A stretch of DNA of 19,449 bases from Candidatus Limimorpha equi (GCA_018065885.1 JAGHSL010000327.1:1-19449); one strand, 5' to 3'; shown: positions 7,658 through 14,660, counted from the first letter of the stretch. Notes: generated by a model from the letters alone, not told the origin. Numbers and translations: made by a program.

Positions 7658-8950
7658 TCAGCACACTTTCACTTTTCCCGTTACTACATCATTGATTATT
7701 ATCTGCTTCCGCTCCTGAAGGAGGGCGATTTGCTTTTTGACTACATTAATCTCAGAATCAATAATCTTTACATTTTTATCCAAGAATTCGACAATTGTCT
7801 TTTGTTCATCTTTATTTGGCAAAGCAAGATGCATTTGTCTTATAGAACTTGCATAAATATGAACAACAATTTCACCTTTTGATTCTCGATATCTGAAATC
7901 TTTAGCATATTGACTATTGAAAGCATAGGATAAAAAACTGCTATTATTTTCTGATTGTTTAAACAAAATCACATCACCACCAATATATGCTTCCTCGCCA
8001 GTAAAAACAACCGTCTTGCCAATATCTTCTTTTGTTTCGCCAGATCCTGTCATTAAAATGTCTCCGTCGTAAATACGCACAGAGCCATCTGCCACTTTTT
8101 GAGAAACATGGTTTTTAATTTCATCAGCATAGATGTTATATTTTGTGTATATGTCACCATACAATATTGCAGGTTTTCCATCTTCTTGCAAGTCATCCCT
8201 TGAAATGTTACCGCCTTTTGTAAATATTCCTAACGAGGAAACTCTTCTAACCTCCCAATGTTCCGGCATCTCGCCAATCCACTCCACGCCGCTGTCTTTC
8301 ATTTTCACGTTGGGATTCAAACCTTTGGTTACGGCGCGGTTGATGATGATTTGCTTGCGCTCGTTCAGCAGGTCAATCATCTTCTGCTGTTGGGCTATGG
8401 CGGTGTCAATCTTGGCTGTAGCGGTATTGAGGTATGAGACAATTGAATTTTGTTCAGTTATAGAAGGGACTGGAAGATATAATTCCTTAAAATCGTTAAA
8501 TCTAAAGTCTGTTGAACGTTCTCGGATTCCTTTTGCAAGGGAAAGGATAAATCCATTACGAGCTAAAAATCTTAATAGATAACAATAATAATATTGGTTT
8601 ATATCATTTCTTTTGGGAGTGCAGCAAGCGTATACTGGAGTTGCTTTACCATCGGAGTCAGACACTCCAATGGCTCCTGCAAATGCATCCATATTGTGAA
8701 TCACTAAATCACCTTTTCTTACGCCTTGGTATCCAATTTCTTTCATAGAATTGGTGAATCCTTCTACTCGTCTATTTTTTCTTAAAGTAACTTGTCCATC
8801 TCTAAAACATGTGACAATTTCATCTTCTAGACGAACAGCTCTTTTTTCTTCCTTAAATAGATACTTAGCTTTTAAGACTCCCCATGATTTAGGAATATCT
8901 GGAAGGAAATATATACCGCTATCTTTATATGAATCGTATTTCTGCATCAT
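7658..8950 (-). CDS. hsdS: Type I restriction-modification specificity subunit HsdS
   Basis: 430 residues in the usual two-halves layout: a short start block (M-Q-K-Y-D-S-Y-K-D-S-G), recognition domain 1 (about 20-165), a central conserved helix region (166-235, including E-Q-N-S-I, T-A-K-I-D and N-E-R-K-Q-I-I-I-N), recognition domain 2 (about 240-375), and a closing conserved region ending E-R-K-Q-I-I-I-N-D-V-V-T. The central block K-D-S-G-V-E-W-I-G-E-M-P-E-H-W repeats the start block of other HsdS proteins, so each half has its own start. HsdS reads the split DNA target and holds two HsdM and two HsdR. The central conserved DNA is visibly richer in G/C than the two recognition domains, as expected from domain swapping. 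Start is ATG-ATG at 8950 or 8947. It is the only full hsdS in the locus. Confidence 0.95.
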   Translation of the reverse strand: MMQKYDSYKDSGIYFLPDIPKSWGVLKAKYLFKEEKRAVRLEDEIVTCFRDGQVTLRKNRRVEGFTNSMKEIGYQGVRKGDLVIHNMDAFAGAIGVSDSDGKATPVYACCTPKRNDINQYYYCYLLRFLARNGFILSLAKGIRERSTDFRFNDFKELYLPVPSITEQNSIVSYLNTATAKIDTAIAQQQKMIDLLNERKQIIINRAVTKGLNPNVKMKDSGVEWIGEMPEHWEVRRVSSLGIFTKGGNISRDDLQEDGKPAILYGDIYTKYNIYADEIKNHVSQKVADGSVRIYDGDILMTGSGETKEDIGKTVVFTGEEAYIGGDVILFKQSENNSSFLSYAFNSQYAKDFRYRESKGEIVVHIYASSIRQMHLALPNKDEQKTIVEFLDKNVKIIDSEINVVKKQIALLQERKQIIINDVVTGKVKVC

Positions 8951-8993
8951 TTTTCATTTTTTGCCGATAGGCATTCCATTTTCATTTGTCGGT

Positions 8994-9104
8994 TCACCAC
9001 GGGAACATCCGTAGAGACACGGCATGCCGCGTCTCTACATGTGTCGGAATCTCTCCTAACCACTGCACGCCGCTGTCCTTATATGAATCGTATTTCTGCA
9101 TCAT
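8994..9104 (-). pseudogene. Orphan hsdS 5' end interrupted by a REP palindrome
   Basis: A 36-codon frame starts MMQKYDSYKDSGVQWLGEIP, a standard HsdS N-terminus. At codon 23, where Trp of H-W would follow His, it runs into a REP-like palindrome (read V-E-T-R-H-A-V-S) and stops soon after. No recognition domain follows. The intact hsdS starts 44 bases after its stop. Confidence 0.85.
9011..9038. repeat. REP-like 28-bp palindrome (copy 1)
   Basis: Arms GTAGAGAC and GTCTCTAC surround a perfect GGCATGCC centre; one A/C mismatch in the stem. It lies inside the orphan hsdS 5' end, downstream of the RAYT gene. REP-like hairpins of this kind are what RAYT transposases are known to bind. Confidence 0.9.
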
Positions 9105-9943
9105 ATTTCATTTTTTGCCGATAGGCATTCCATTTTCATTTGTTGGTTCACCACGGAAATATCCGTAGAGACGTGGCATGCCGCGTCTCTACCTGCCGCG
9201 TCTCCACCTACCACGTCTCTACATGCCTGGCCCTGTTTCGCTGGTTTCACATAAAAACAATCCTCTTTCCATTTGGCGACATTGTTTTCTATATATTCCG
9301 CTATCCGATTCATTTCCTCCTGGTTACGGATGATATGGTCGTGAAAACGGGTTTGCCATCCAAATTCGATATTGTTTTCGCCTGCATATTTCGTTACCGC
9401 CGATTTGAATCCGCCAACGGCAACCGACAACCAACCCTGCATATTGGCGATTTCCTGCATGAACGCATTTTTTTCGTTTGTTGGTTTGGGGTTGGGTTCG
9501 GGTAGAGACGTGGCATGCCGCGTCTCTACGGGACGAAACGGCGAATCATTAGACGTGGTATGCCGTGTCTCTACGTTACCCCTGCGTTCATACGGCGTTT
9601 TTTCACCGTCAATCACCACAATCAGATGCACGTGATTAGGCATCACCACCCACAACGGCACCGCTGCGTATGGGCTATGCAAAGGCAGGCACGTTAACAC
9701 CTGTTCGGCATATCTTCCTATGTCATTCAAAACCATCTTTTTTTCACCATCGCCATCTTCGACAATGTGTCCGAAAAAACATTCTCGGTCTTCGCAACAT
9801 ATCGTCACGAAATAGGCACCTCCAGAATAGTCGTGATCTACCTTGCGAGCCGATGGAATCCGATATTTGTTTCTGAACAACAGAAGAGGCTGATTCTGGC
9901 CGCTCTTCGCATCACTGTCCTTATATGAATCGTATTTCTGCAT
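9101..9943 (-). CDS. REP-associated tyrosine transposase (RAYT, IS200-like Y1 family)
   Basis: 280 residues from the ATG at 9943. The RAYT core is clear: R-N-K-Y-R-I-P-S-A-R (24-33), G-A-Y-F-V-T-I-C (42-49), the HUH metal site P-N-H-V-H-L-I-V (His104, His106), and R-I-A-E-Y-I-E-N-N-V-A-K-W with the probable nucleophile Tyr217. Such enzymes cut single-stranded DNA at REP hairpins and are usually domesticated, one per genome locus. The first ten residues, MQKYDSYKDS, are not RAYT sequence but the start of HsdS, so the gene uses a captured hsdS start codon 7 bases past DUF1016 A. REP palindromes are read in frame at residues about 124-131, 139-146 and 251-260; the first two sit between the HUH motif and the catalytic Tyr. 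Catalytic residues are intact, so activity is possible. Confidence 0.9.
   Translation of the reverse strand: MQKYDSYKDSDAKSGQNQPLLLFRNKYRIPSARKVDHDYSGGAYFVTICCEDRECFFGHIVEDGDGEKKMVLNDIGRYAEQVLTCLPLHSPYAAVPLWVVMPNHVHLIVVIDGEKTPYERRGNVETRHTTSNDSPFRPVETRHATSLPEPNPKPTNEKNAFMQEIANMQGWLSVAVGGFKSAVTKYAGENNIEFGWQTRFHDHIIRNQEEMNRIAEYIENNVAKWKEDCFYVKPAKQGQACRDVVGGDAAGRDAACHVSTDISVVNQQMKMECLSAKNEI
9165..9192. repeat. REP-like 28-bp palindrome (copy 2), inside RAYT 3' end
   Basis: Same GTAGAGAC / GGCATGCC / GTCTCTAC layout as copy 1, with one G/T mismatch in the stem. It is read in the RAYT frame as part of G-R-D-A-A-C-H-V-S-T near the C-terminus. Confidence 0.9.
9178..9222. repeat. Three tandem 15-bp half-REP units
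   Basis: Units 9178-9192, 9193-9207 and 9208-9222 are 15 bp each and near-identical, all ending in a form of GTCTCTAC/GTCTCCAC. They are successive right arms of the REP element and code in the RAYT frame for 5-residue repeats (R-D-V-V-G, G-D-A-A-G, R-D-A-A-C). Confidence 0.8.
9502..9529. repeat. REP-like 28-bp palindrome (copy 3), inside RAYT
   Basis: Same sequence as copy 2 across the 28 bp. It is read in the RAYT frame as V-E-T-R-H-A-T-S (about residues 139-146), between the HUH motif and the catalytic Tyr region. Confidence 0.9.
9547..9574. repeat. Degenerate REP-like palindrome (copy 4), inside RAYT
   Basis: The right arm GTCTCTAC is intact, the centre is GGTATGCC, and the left arm has decayed to TAGAC. 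Read as V-E-T-R-H-T-T-S (about residues 124-131) in the RAYT frame, 17 bases from copy 3. Confidence 0.75.
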
Positions 9944-9950
9944 AGGCTTG

Positions 9951-11078
9951 CTATTTCTGATTGTTGTTTTCAAGATTCGCCAACTTGGTTTCTATTTCTT
10001 CTATGGAAGGAATCATGCCTTCAACAGCGGTTGGGTAGAGTTTCTCCAAATCATATTCAGATATGCCTATGGGCTGGTTGCTCCCTTCGAGTGCATATTT
10101 AGCTAAAAGATTGTCTTTGCCCTTGCAGATTAGCAACCCAATTGTAGGATTATGATGCGGTTGCTTTAGAATGTGGTTGCAAGCCACAACATATCCGTTT
10201 AATTGCCCAGCATCAGGAAAGTCGAATTCGCCTATCTTTACTTCAATGACAACGTAGCAATTTAGTGGAATGTGGAAGAAAAGCAAATCGATGAACTTCT
10301 CTTTTTCTCCTATCTGTAAACGATATTCCTTACCCACATACGCAAAGCCTGTGCCGAGTTCTACCAGAAATTCCGTTATGTTCCTCAGCAAGGCATCCTT
10401 CAGGACTTTCTCGTTGTAGCGTCCACGAATGCCAGCAAAAGCAAAGTTGTATGGGTCTTTTGTAATCTCATTGGCAAGGTCGCTCATTGGTTCAGGCAGT
10501 GTATCCTTGAAGTTGGTGATGGCTTTGCCTTCGCGCTCATAGAGATTGGTGCTGAGAAAATTGAGCAACATGTCGCGGCTCCAACCTTCCTTGATAGTCT
10601 TGTTAACGAAGAAAAGAGCTTTGTTGCGGTCACCATTGACCTTATCCATAATTAAGCGATGATGTCCCCACGGTACTTGAAACAGAATTGCAAGCCATGA
10701 GTTTTCAAGGGCTTCTTCTGAATCTGCCACGAGTTGTGGCAGATTTGCTTCGTCAGATTTTGCCACAAGTTGTGGCAGAATTGCTTTTTCCTGAGAATAA
10801 AGCAAATAGAAGTCCTTCATGTAGCGGATGTTTCTTTCGGACAATCCACTGACATCTGGCAACTCTCTGCGCAGGTCGCTACTCAACACGCTATAGAATT
10901 GGCTTCCGTATTTGTTGTCAAGATAGTTTTTGACAATGTCACGGCCAAGGCTCCAGTAGAATTTCAGCATTTCGCTATTGACTTTTACCGCTGCCTTTAT
11001 CTGGCTTTTCCTGTATCTTTGACTGAGTTGGCTGACCCATTCAGTGTATGATTTGTCTGTTATCGTAATCTGTTGCAT
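9951..11078 (-). CDS. DUF1016 / YhcG-like PDDEXK nuclease-domain protein A
   Basis: 375 residues from the ATG at 11078; an in-frame TTG at 11096 is less likely. DUF1016_N helical domain (about 8-95), a linker with two 12-residue repeats (100-123), the V-P-W-G-H-H-R-L-I-M motif (135-144), and a complete nuclease domain: Asp264 in F-I-D-L-L-F-F, Glu279 and Lys281 in V-I-E-V-K, Gln292 in D-A-G-Q-L-N, then N-P-T-I-G-L-L. This is the most canonical of the three paralogues and probably catalytically able. It follows an orphan hsdS start whose stop codon lies 4 bases before its ATG, and is followed after 7 bases by the RAYT. The family occurs often with type I systems, with no settled role. Confidence 0.9.
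   Translation of the reverse strand: MQQITITDKSYTEWVSQLSQRYRKSQIKAAVKVNSEMLKFYWSLGRDIVKNYLDNKYGSQFYSVLSSDLRRELPDVSGLSERNIRYMKDFYLLYSQEKAILPQLVAKSDEANLPQLVADSEEALENSWLAILFQVPWGHHRLIMDKVNGDRNKALFFVNKTIKEGWSRDMLLNFLSTNLYEREGKAITNFKDTLPEPMSDLANEITKDPYNFAFAGIRGRYNEKVLKDALLRNITEFLVELGTGFAYVGKEYRLQIGEKEKFIDLLFFHIPLNCYVVIEVKIGEFDFPDAGQLNGYVVACNHILKQPHHNPTIGLLICKGKDNLLAKYALEGSNQPIGISEYDLEKLYPTAVEGMIPSIEEIETKLANLENNNQK
10710..10781. repeat. Two 36-bp tandem repeats with palindromes in DUF1016 A linker
   Basis: Units 10746-10781 and 10710-10745 encode ILPQLVAKSDEA and NLPQLVADSEEA. Each holds an inverted repeat; the clearer one is TCTGCCAC / GTGGCAGA around 5 bases (10723-10743), the other TGCCAC / GTGGCA (10761-10776). 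Confidence 0.9.
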
Positions 11079-11082
11079 GTTC

Positions 11083-11169
11083 TTACATTTTATCAAAAAA
11101 ATCCCAATGACTCGGTATCTCTTCTAACCACTGTACGCCGCTATCTTTATATTCGTTGTACCTCTCCAT
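11083..11169 (-). pseudogene. Orphan hsdS 5' end directly after hsdM
   Basis: A 28-codon frame starting 4 bases after the hsdM stop reads MERYNEYKDSGVQWLEEIPS, then HWDF, then four unrelated residues and a stop. This is a standard HsdS N-terminus at the standard hsdS position, cut off after H-W-D-F. The rest of the gene has been lost and DUF1016 A joined in its place. Confidence 0.88.
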
Positions 11170-11173
11170 ACGC

Positions 11174-13495
11174 TTACATCAGTTCAAACAATGACTTGAT
11201 GAATCCTTGACTTTCGGCATCGAGTTTAAGGATGTCGGCTTCGTTCTCCTCTAAGCTGCGCAATGGGGCAGGCTTGTAGAAATACTTGTTGAACGAGATT
11301 TCGCAGCCGATTTTGGTAGGAGGGAGGTTGATCCAGGCATCGGCCACATACGGACGAACCTCGCGTTGGAAATATTCATATATGTTTTCCTTAACGGGGA
11401 TTTTTTCTGTGTCGCGGAGGTCGCTGTCGGCCTCATATTCAATGTAGCCATAGCCTTCTTTTGTGTAGCCGTAGTCAGCAAGCAGTTCCGGGCTGATGCC
11501 GAAAACCGTTTCCAGCAACTCGACATCCTTGCTTCTTGTCGTGTGTTGCTTCTTGATGACGGGTGCAGCTTCGGGGTCGGTGACCGACATGGCGCGGGCA
11601 ATGCCGTTGAGCGCAGCGCCTTTCACATCGAGTTTCAAGGCCTTTGCCGTGGATGTCACTTTTTCGGCGAAGATGTTGTAATCCATGAACACCTCTGTGC
11701 CGATGGCTTTCATCAGGGCTTTTGCGGCATCCTGAATCGTGCGGCGGTCTTTCCATGCGGAGGCAGAAACCAGTTTGGCCAGTTTCTTGTCCGTCATCTT
11801 GATTTCGTTTTCGTTCAGGTATTCCTTGATGTTCGGAATCTCGTCATCAAGTCCGGTGAAAACGCGCTCGCCGTAGGTCTGATGCAGCCACTTGCTCATT
11901 TCGAGGTCGGTGCTGTCGTAGAGCATTTCATCAATCTTGAGTGCGTTGAACTGGCTCTTCAGGCGCAGCGGTCGCTCGATGGTCACGTTGTAATAGCGGA
12001 AGTCGTCGCCGTCGAAAATCTTCGAACCAATCTTGTTTTCTTCGGAGGCTTCCTGTTCGACGAAGTCCATATAGACTTTCAGGATGGCATTGCGGAACGG
12101 TTCGGAGATGGTGCAGTTGCGCGAACCCTGGTTCTTGCGCAGTTTCTCGAAGGCTTGCGAAGCATCGATGAGTTGTACCTTGCCACGGCGGTTGTCGGCT
12201 TTCTTGTTGGTGAGAATCCAGACGTAGGTGCTGATGCCCGTATTGTAGAAGATATTGTTTGGCAGTTGGATGATGGCATCCACAAGGTCGTTTTCGATGA
12301 GATAGCGTCGGATGTTGCTCTCGCCGCTGCCTGCATCGCCTGTGAATAGGGAAGACCCGTTGTGAATGGAAGCCACGCGTGAGCCTTGAGGCTGAAATTC
12401 AAGCGGTTTCATCTTATCGACCTCTTCGAGAATGAACAGCAGCTGGCCGTCGGAGGTTCGAGGTGTGCTATCAAGGACTTCTTCTTCGCCCGCAAAGTTC
12501 TTCAGCGTAAGTTCAAAGCGGTGGTCGAGAAGGGCCTTGTCGTGATAGATCTTTTCCTTGTCGGTCTTCCACGACTTGCCGTAAGGCGGATTGGTCAGCA
12601 TGTAGCCAAACGACTTGTCGGCGAAATTGTCATCAGTGATGGTGTTGCCTAAGTGCATTCCGCTTGGATCCACGCCTTTGATGATGAGGTCCGACTTGCA
12701 GATGGCATAAGTCTCGGGGTTGATCTCCGTTCCCGACAGCTGGATGGCCGTGTTCTTCACTCCGATGTCTAATAGATACTCGCGTCCTTCCGTGAGCATT
12801 CCTCCCGAACCGCAAGCCGGGTCGTAAAGGGTGATGATTTTTGGCAGGTTGTTTTTCACAGGCTCGAAAATCAGATGGGCCAATAGCGAAATGGCATCTC
12901 TTGGCGTAAAGTGTTCGCCCGCTTCCTCGTTGTTTTCTTCGTTGAACCTTCGCAAAAGTTCTTCGAATACCGTTCCCATGCCTACGTTGGTAAGGGCAGG
13001 AAGCAGCAAACCGTCAGGGTCGGTTGCGTCCTTGTCGGTGAGGTTGATGCGTGGGTCGGTGATGCGCTCAATCATGGAAAGCAGCCTGTCGTTGTCGGCC
13101 AGTTTGCGGGCCTTGTTGTAGTATTCGAAATTCTTCAGCACGTCACGGACGTTTTCGCTGTAGCCATTCAGATACTCCACGAAATTGTTGTAGAGCAAGT
13201 CGTTGTTGTCGGTAGCCTGCGATTTCAGGCGGTTCAGCGTCCATTTGCTCGTGTTGAAGTAAGTCAGGCCGGTGATGTCGGTGAGGATGCCTTCGTCGAG
13301 GCCGTCAAAGCCGCCATTGTCCTTGATTTCCTGTTCCACTTCTTCCTTGGTGGGTTCCAGCAAGGCATCGAGGCGGCGCAGCACCACCATGGGAAGGATG
13401 ACATCGCGATACTGTCCGCGGAGGAACACGTCGCGCAGGACATCGTCAGCAATGTTCCAGATGAGAGAAACTATTTGGCTATGTGAGTTTTCCAT
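11174..13495 (-). CDS. hsdM: Type I restriction-modification DNA N6-adenine methyltransferase HsdM
   Basis: 773 residues. The N-terminal HsdM_N helical domain (about 8-140) begins with the usual I-W-N-I-A-D-D-V-L-R-D. The methyltransferase domain has F-T-P-R-D (196-200), the SAM-binding motif D-P-A-C-G-S-G-G (225-232) and the catalytic N-P-P-Y (302-305) of N6-adenine enzymes. It is longer than the roughly 520-residue minimal type I HsdM: residues from about 560 form an extra C-terminal region rich in charged helices, seen in a subset of these enzymes. It methylates the adenine chosen by HsdS and forms the core of the restriction complex. As first gene of the operon it lies just behind a promoter-like element (13522-13529). 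Confidence 0.96.
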   Translation of the reverse strand: MENSHSQIVSLIWNIADDVLRDVFLRGQYRDVILPMVVLRRLDALLEPTKEEVEQEIKDNGGFDGLDEGILTDITGLTYFNTSKWTLNRLKSQATDNNDLLYNNFVEYLNGYSENVRDVLKNFEYYNKARKLADNDRLLSMIERITDPRINLTDKDATDPDGLLLPALTNVGMGTVFEELLRRFNEENNEEAGEHFTPRDAISLLAHLIFEPVKNNLPKIITLYDPACGSGGMLTEGREYLLDIGVKNTAIQLSGTEINPETYAICKSDLIIKGVDPSGMHLGNTITDDNFADKSFGYMLTNPPYGKSWKTDKEKIYHDKALLDHRFELTLKNFAGEEEVLDSTPRTSDGQLLFILEEVDKMKPLEFQPQGSRVASIHNGSSLFTGDAGSGESNIRRYLIENDLVDAIIQLPNNIFYNTGISTYVWILTNKKADNRRGKVQLIDASQAFEKLRKNQGSRNCTISEPFRNAILKVYMDFVEQEASEENKIGSKIFDGDDFRYYNVTIERPLRLKSQFNALKIDEMLYDSTDLEMSKWLHQTYGERVFTGLDDEIPNIKEYLNENEIKMTDKKLAKLVSASAWKDRRTIQDAAKALMKAIGTEVFMDYNIFAEKVTSTAKALKLDVKGAALNGIARAMSVTDPEAAPVIKKQHTTRSKDVELLETVFGISPELLADYGYTKEGYGYIEYEADSDLRDTEKIPVKENIYEYFQREVRPYVADAWINLPPTKIGCEISFNKYFYKPAPLRSLEENEADILKLDAESQGFIKSLFELM

Positions 13496-13521
13496 TTATT
13501 TGCAATGAATTTAATAAACTA

Positions 13522-13529
13522 CAAAAATA
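13522..13529 (-). promoter_or_regulatory. Candidate -7 element for the hsdM operon
   Basis: On the minus strand this reads TATTTTTG, matching TAnnTTTG. Transcription would start near 13515, about 20 bases before the hsdM ATG. No convincing -33 TTTG is seen. Confidence 0.5.
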
Positions 13530-13601
13530 CATATTTTCCATTAAGTAACGCTAAAAAAATAAGTAGATGAGCGTATTTAGTTTACATAAAAGATGCAATG
13601 C

Positions 13602-13648
13602 TTCGATAAGCTCAACAAGCTGATTTGCAGCTCATTGAGCTTGTCGAA
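13602..13648. repeat. REP-like long hairpin between hsdM and the DUF6266-like gene
   Basis: TTCGATAAGCTCAA (13602-13615) pairs with TTGAGCTTGTCGAA (13635-13648) over 14 positions with one G/T wobble. The inside holds a second small stem, AGCTG with CAGCT (13618-13622 and 13628-13632). There is no T-run at either side, so it is better read as a dispersed palindromic element than as a terminator. The rest of 13496-13945 holds only the two divergent promoters and a spurious ORF. Confidence 0.75.
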
Positions 13649-13877
13649 ATGAGAATATTTATTTTGCAGCTTAGTTTTGACTACCAACTTATCACTAAAT
13701 TGGGAAAAAGTAAATAATATCTTAGATTTTGTTTTGTACAATTCTCCGCCCTTACCTCTACCTAATCCTACTATGACGCTATGTCTTGCATATAACTTAT
13801 TTAGCATATATATACCACATATTTACCTTTTATTTAGTATTTAGAGGTAAATAAATGGTAATTATTTTATCTTTTTG

Positions 13878-13908
13878 TTGACAATACATCATATCTTTAT
13901 TACTTTTG
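13878..13908 (+). promoter_or_regulatory. Promoter of the DUF6266-like gene
   Basis: A -33 TTG (13878-13880; another TTTG ends at 13877) and a -7 TACTTTTG (13901-13908) are separated by 20 bases, the Bacteroidetes layout. Transcription would start near 13915, about 30 bases before the ATG at 13946. Confidence 0.7.
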
Positions 13909-13945
13909 CATCCTATTCATATAGTAACGATACCATATAGTTATC

Positions 13946-14599
13946 ATGGCCATACAATACACAAAAACAGGACTTATGAAAGGCAGAATAAATAACCTTT
14001 CATTCTACATTCGCTCCGGAGAGCAGATTGTCAGAGCTTCGAGCAACTCGTACCACCACGACAGGAAATCACCGAAGCAGCTAATCCATCGCCAAAAAAT
14101 CACACTGATGACCGAATTTCTCAGTCCCGTCAAGGATTTCCTGAAGACGAGTTTCAAGAGCGTTGAAAAAGGCAAGGCTTACGGCCAGGCCTCTTCTCAC
14201 CTTATGAAGAATGCATTCACCATCGTTGACGACACTCCTGTCCTCGACCCCCAGAAAGTGCTGGTGTGCCAAGGTTTTCTGTCGCCACCCGAAAACGCCT
14301 CGGTGCATGTTGATGGCGGAAACATCGTTTTCACATGGACTGACAACAGCGGACAAGCCTGTGCCAATGCCGACGACCAATTGGTCTTTCTCTTGCACAA
14401 AGGGAATTACGGCTTTCGGTCGTCATTAGAACTGTCGCATACTGCCTCGCGAAAAGACGGAGTGTTCAGCCCTGTGTTTGACAGGATGATCTATGGCGAC
14501 TTTCATGTTTACATGGCTTTCCAAACTTTCGACGGCACCGACATCAGCAACAGCATGTATGTCGGAATGATTTCGATGGAAAGAAAACTTGATTTCTGA
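13946..14599 (+). CDS. DUF6266-like Bacteroidetes protein
   Basis: 217 residues, no signal peptide or membrane segment. The N-terminal half has short R/K-rich motifs (G-L-M-K-G-R-I, V-R-A-S-S-N, Q-L-I-H-R-Q-K) followed by a helix E-F-L-S-P-V-K-D-F-L. The C-terminal half is beta-rich and has K-V-L-V-C-Q-G, I-V-F-T-W-T-D-N-S-G and A-D-D-Q, a pattern I associate with DUF6266, a Bacteroidetes family of about 200 residues and unknown role, often in many copies per genome. The family call rests on memory of that pattern. It has its own promoter and no operon partner; the gene is divergent from hsdM. Confidence 0.7.
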   Translation: MAIQYTKTGLMKGRINNLSFYIRSGEQIVRASSNSYHHDRKSPKQLIHRQKITLMTEFLSPVKDFLKTSFKSVEKGKAYGQASSHLMKNAFTIVDDTPVLDPQKVLVCQGFLSPPENASVHVDGGNIVFTWTDNSGQACANADDQLVFLLHKGNYGFRSSLELSHTASRKDGVFSPVFDRMIYGDFHVYMAFQTFDGTDISNSMYVGMISMERKLDF

Positions 14600-14660
14600 C
14601 CCTTTTTGATTATGATTGGCTGTTGTTTAATAAAAGACTGATTTTGTATTCCCCAGAAAT

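Larger units (their letters stand above)
8916..9192. repeat. Direct duplication of about 123 bp, period 154 bp
   Basis: 8916-9038 and 9070-9192 align without gaps at a constant offset of 154 bases with about 8 mismatches. Each copy holds, on the minus strand, a REP palindrome, a short tail reading Q-M-K-M-E-C-L-S-A-K in one frame, and an hsdS start (M-M-Q-K-Y-D-S-Y-K-D-S). So the junction of the RAYT 3' end with an hsdS 5' end has been duplicated. Confidence 0.9.

Noticed and set aside
9011..9574. CRISPR array
   Set aside because: The repeated 28-bp units are palindromes with irregular spacing (154, 337 and 45 bases apart), partly inside a coding gene, with no spacers of uniform length and no cas genes.
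6584..11169. Invertible hsdS shufflon driven by the integrase
   Set aside because: All hsdS pieces lie in the same orientation and I find no long inverted repeats between them; the integrase fragment is 2 kb beyond the far end of the operon with fic between. Deletion and duplication fit better.
11366..12349. Plus-strand ORF of 327 codons inside hsdM
   Set aside because: Antisense to HsdM with repetitive low-meaning composition; HsdM motifs on the other strand are decisive.
13577..13807. 76-codon minus-strand ORF upstream of hsdM
   Set aside because: It reads through the hairpin at 13602-13648, has no promoter or family resemblance, and is of non-coding composition.
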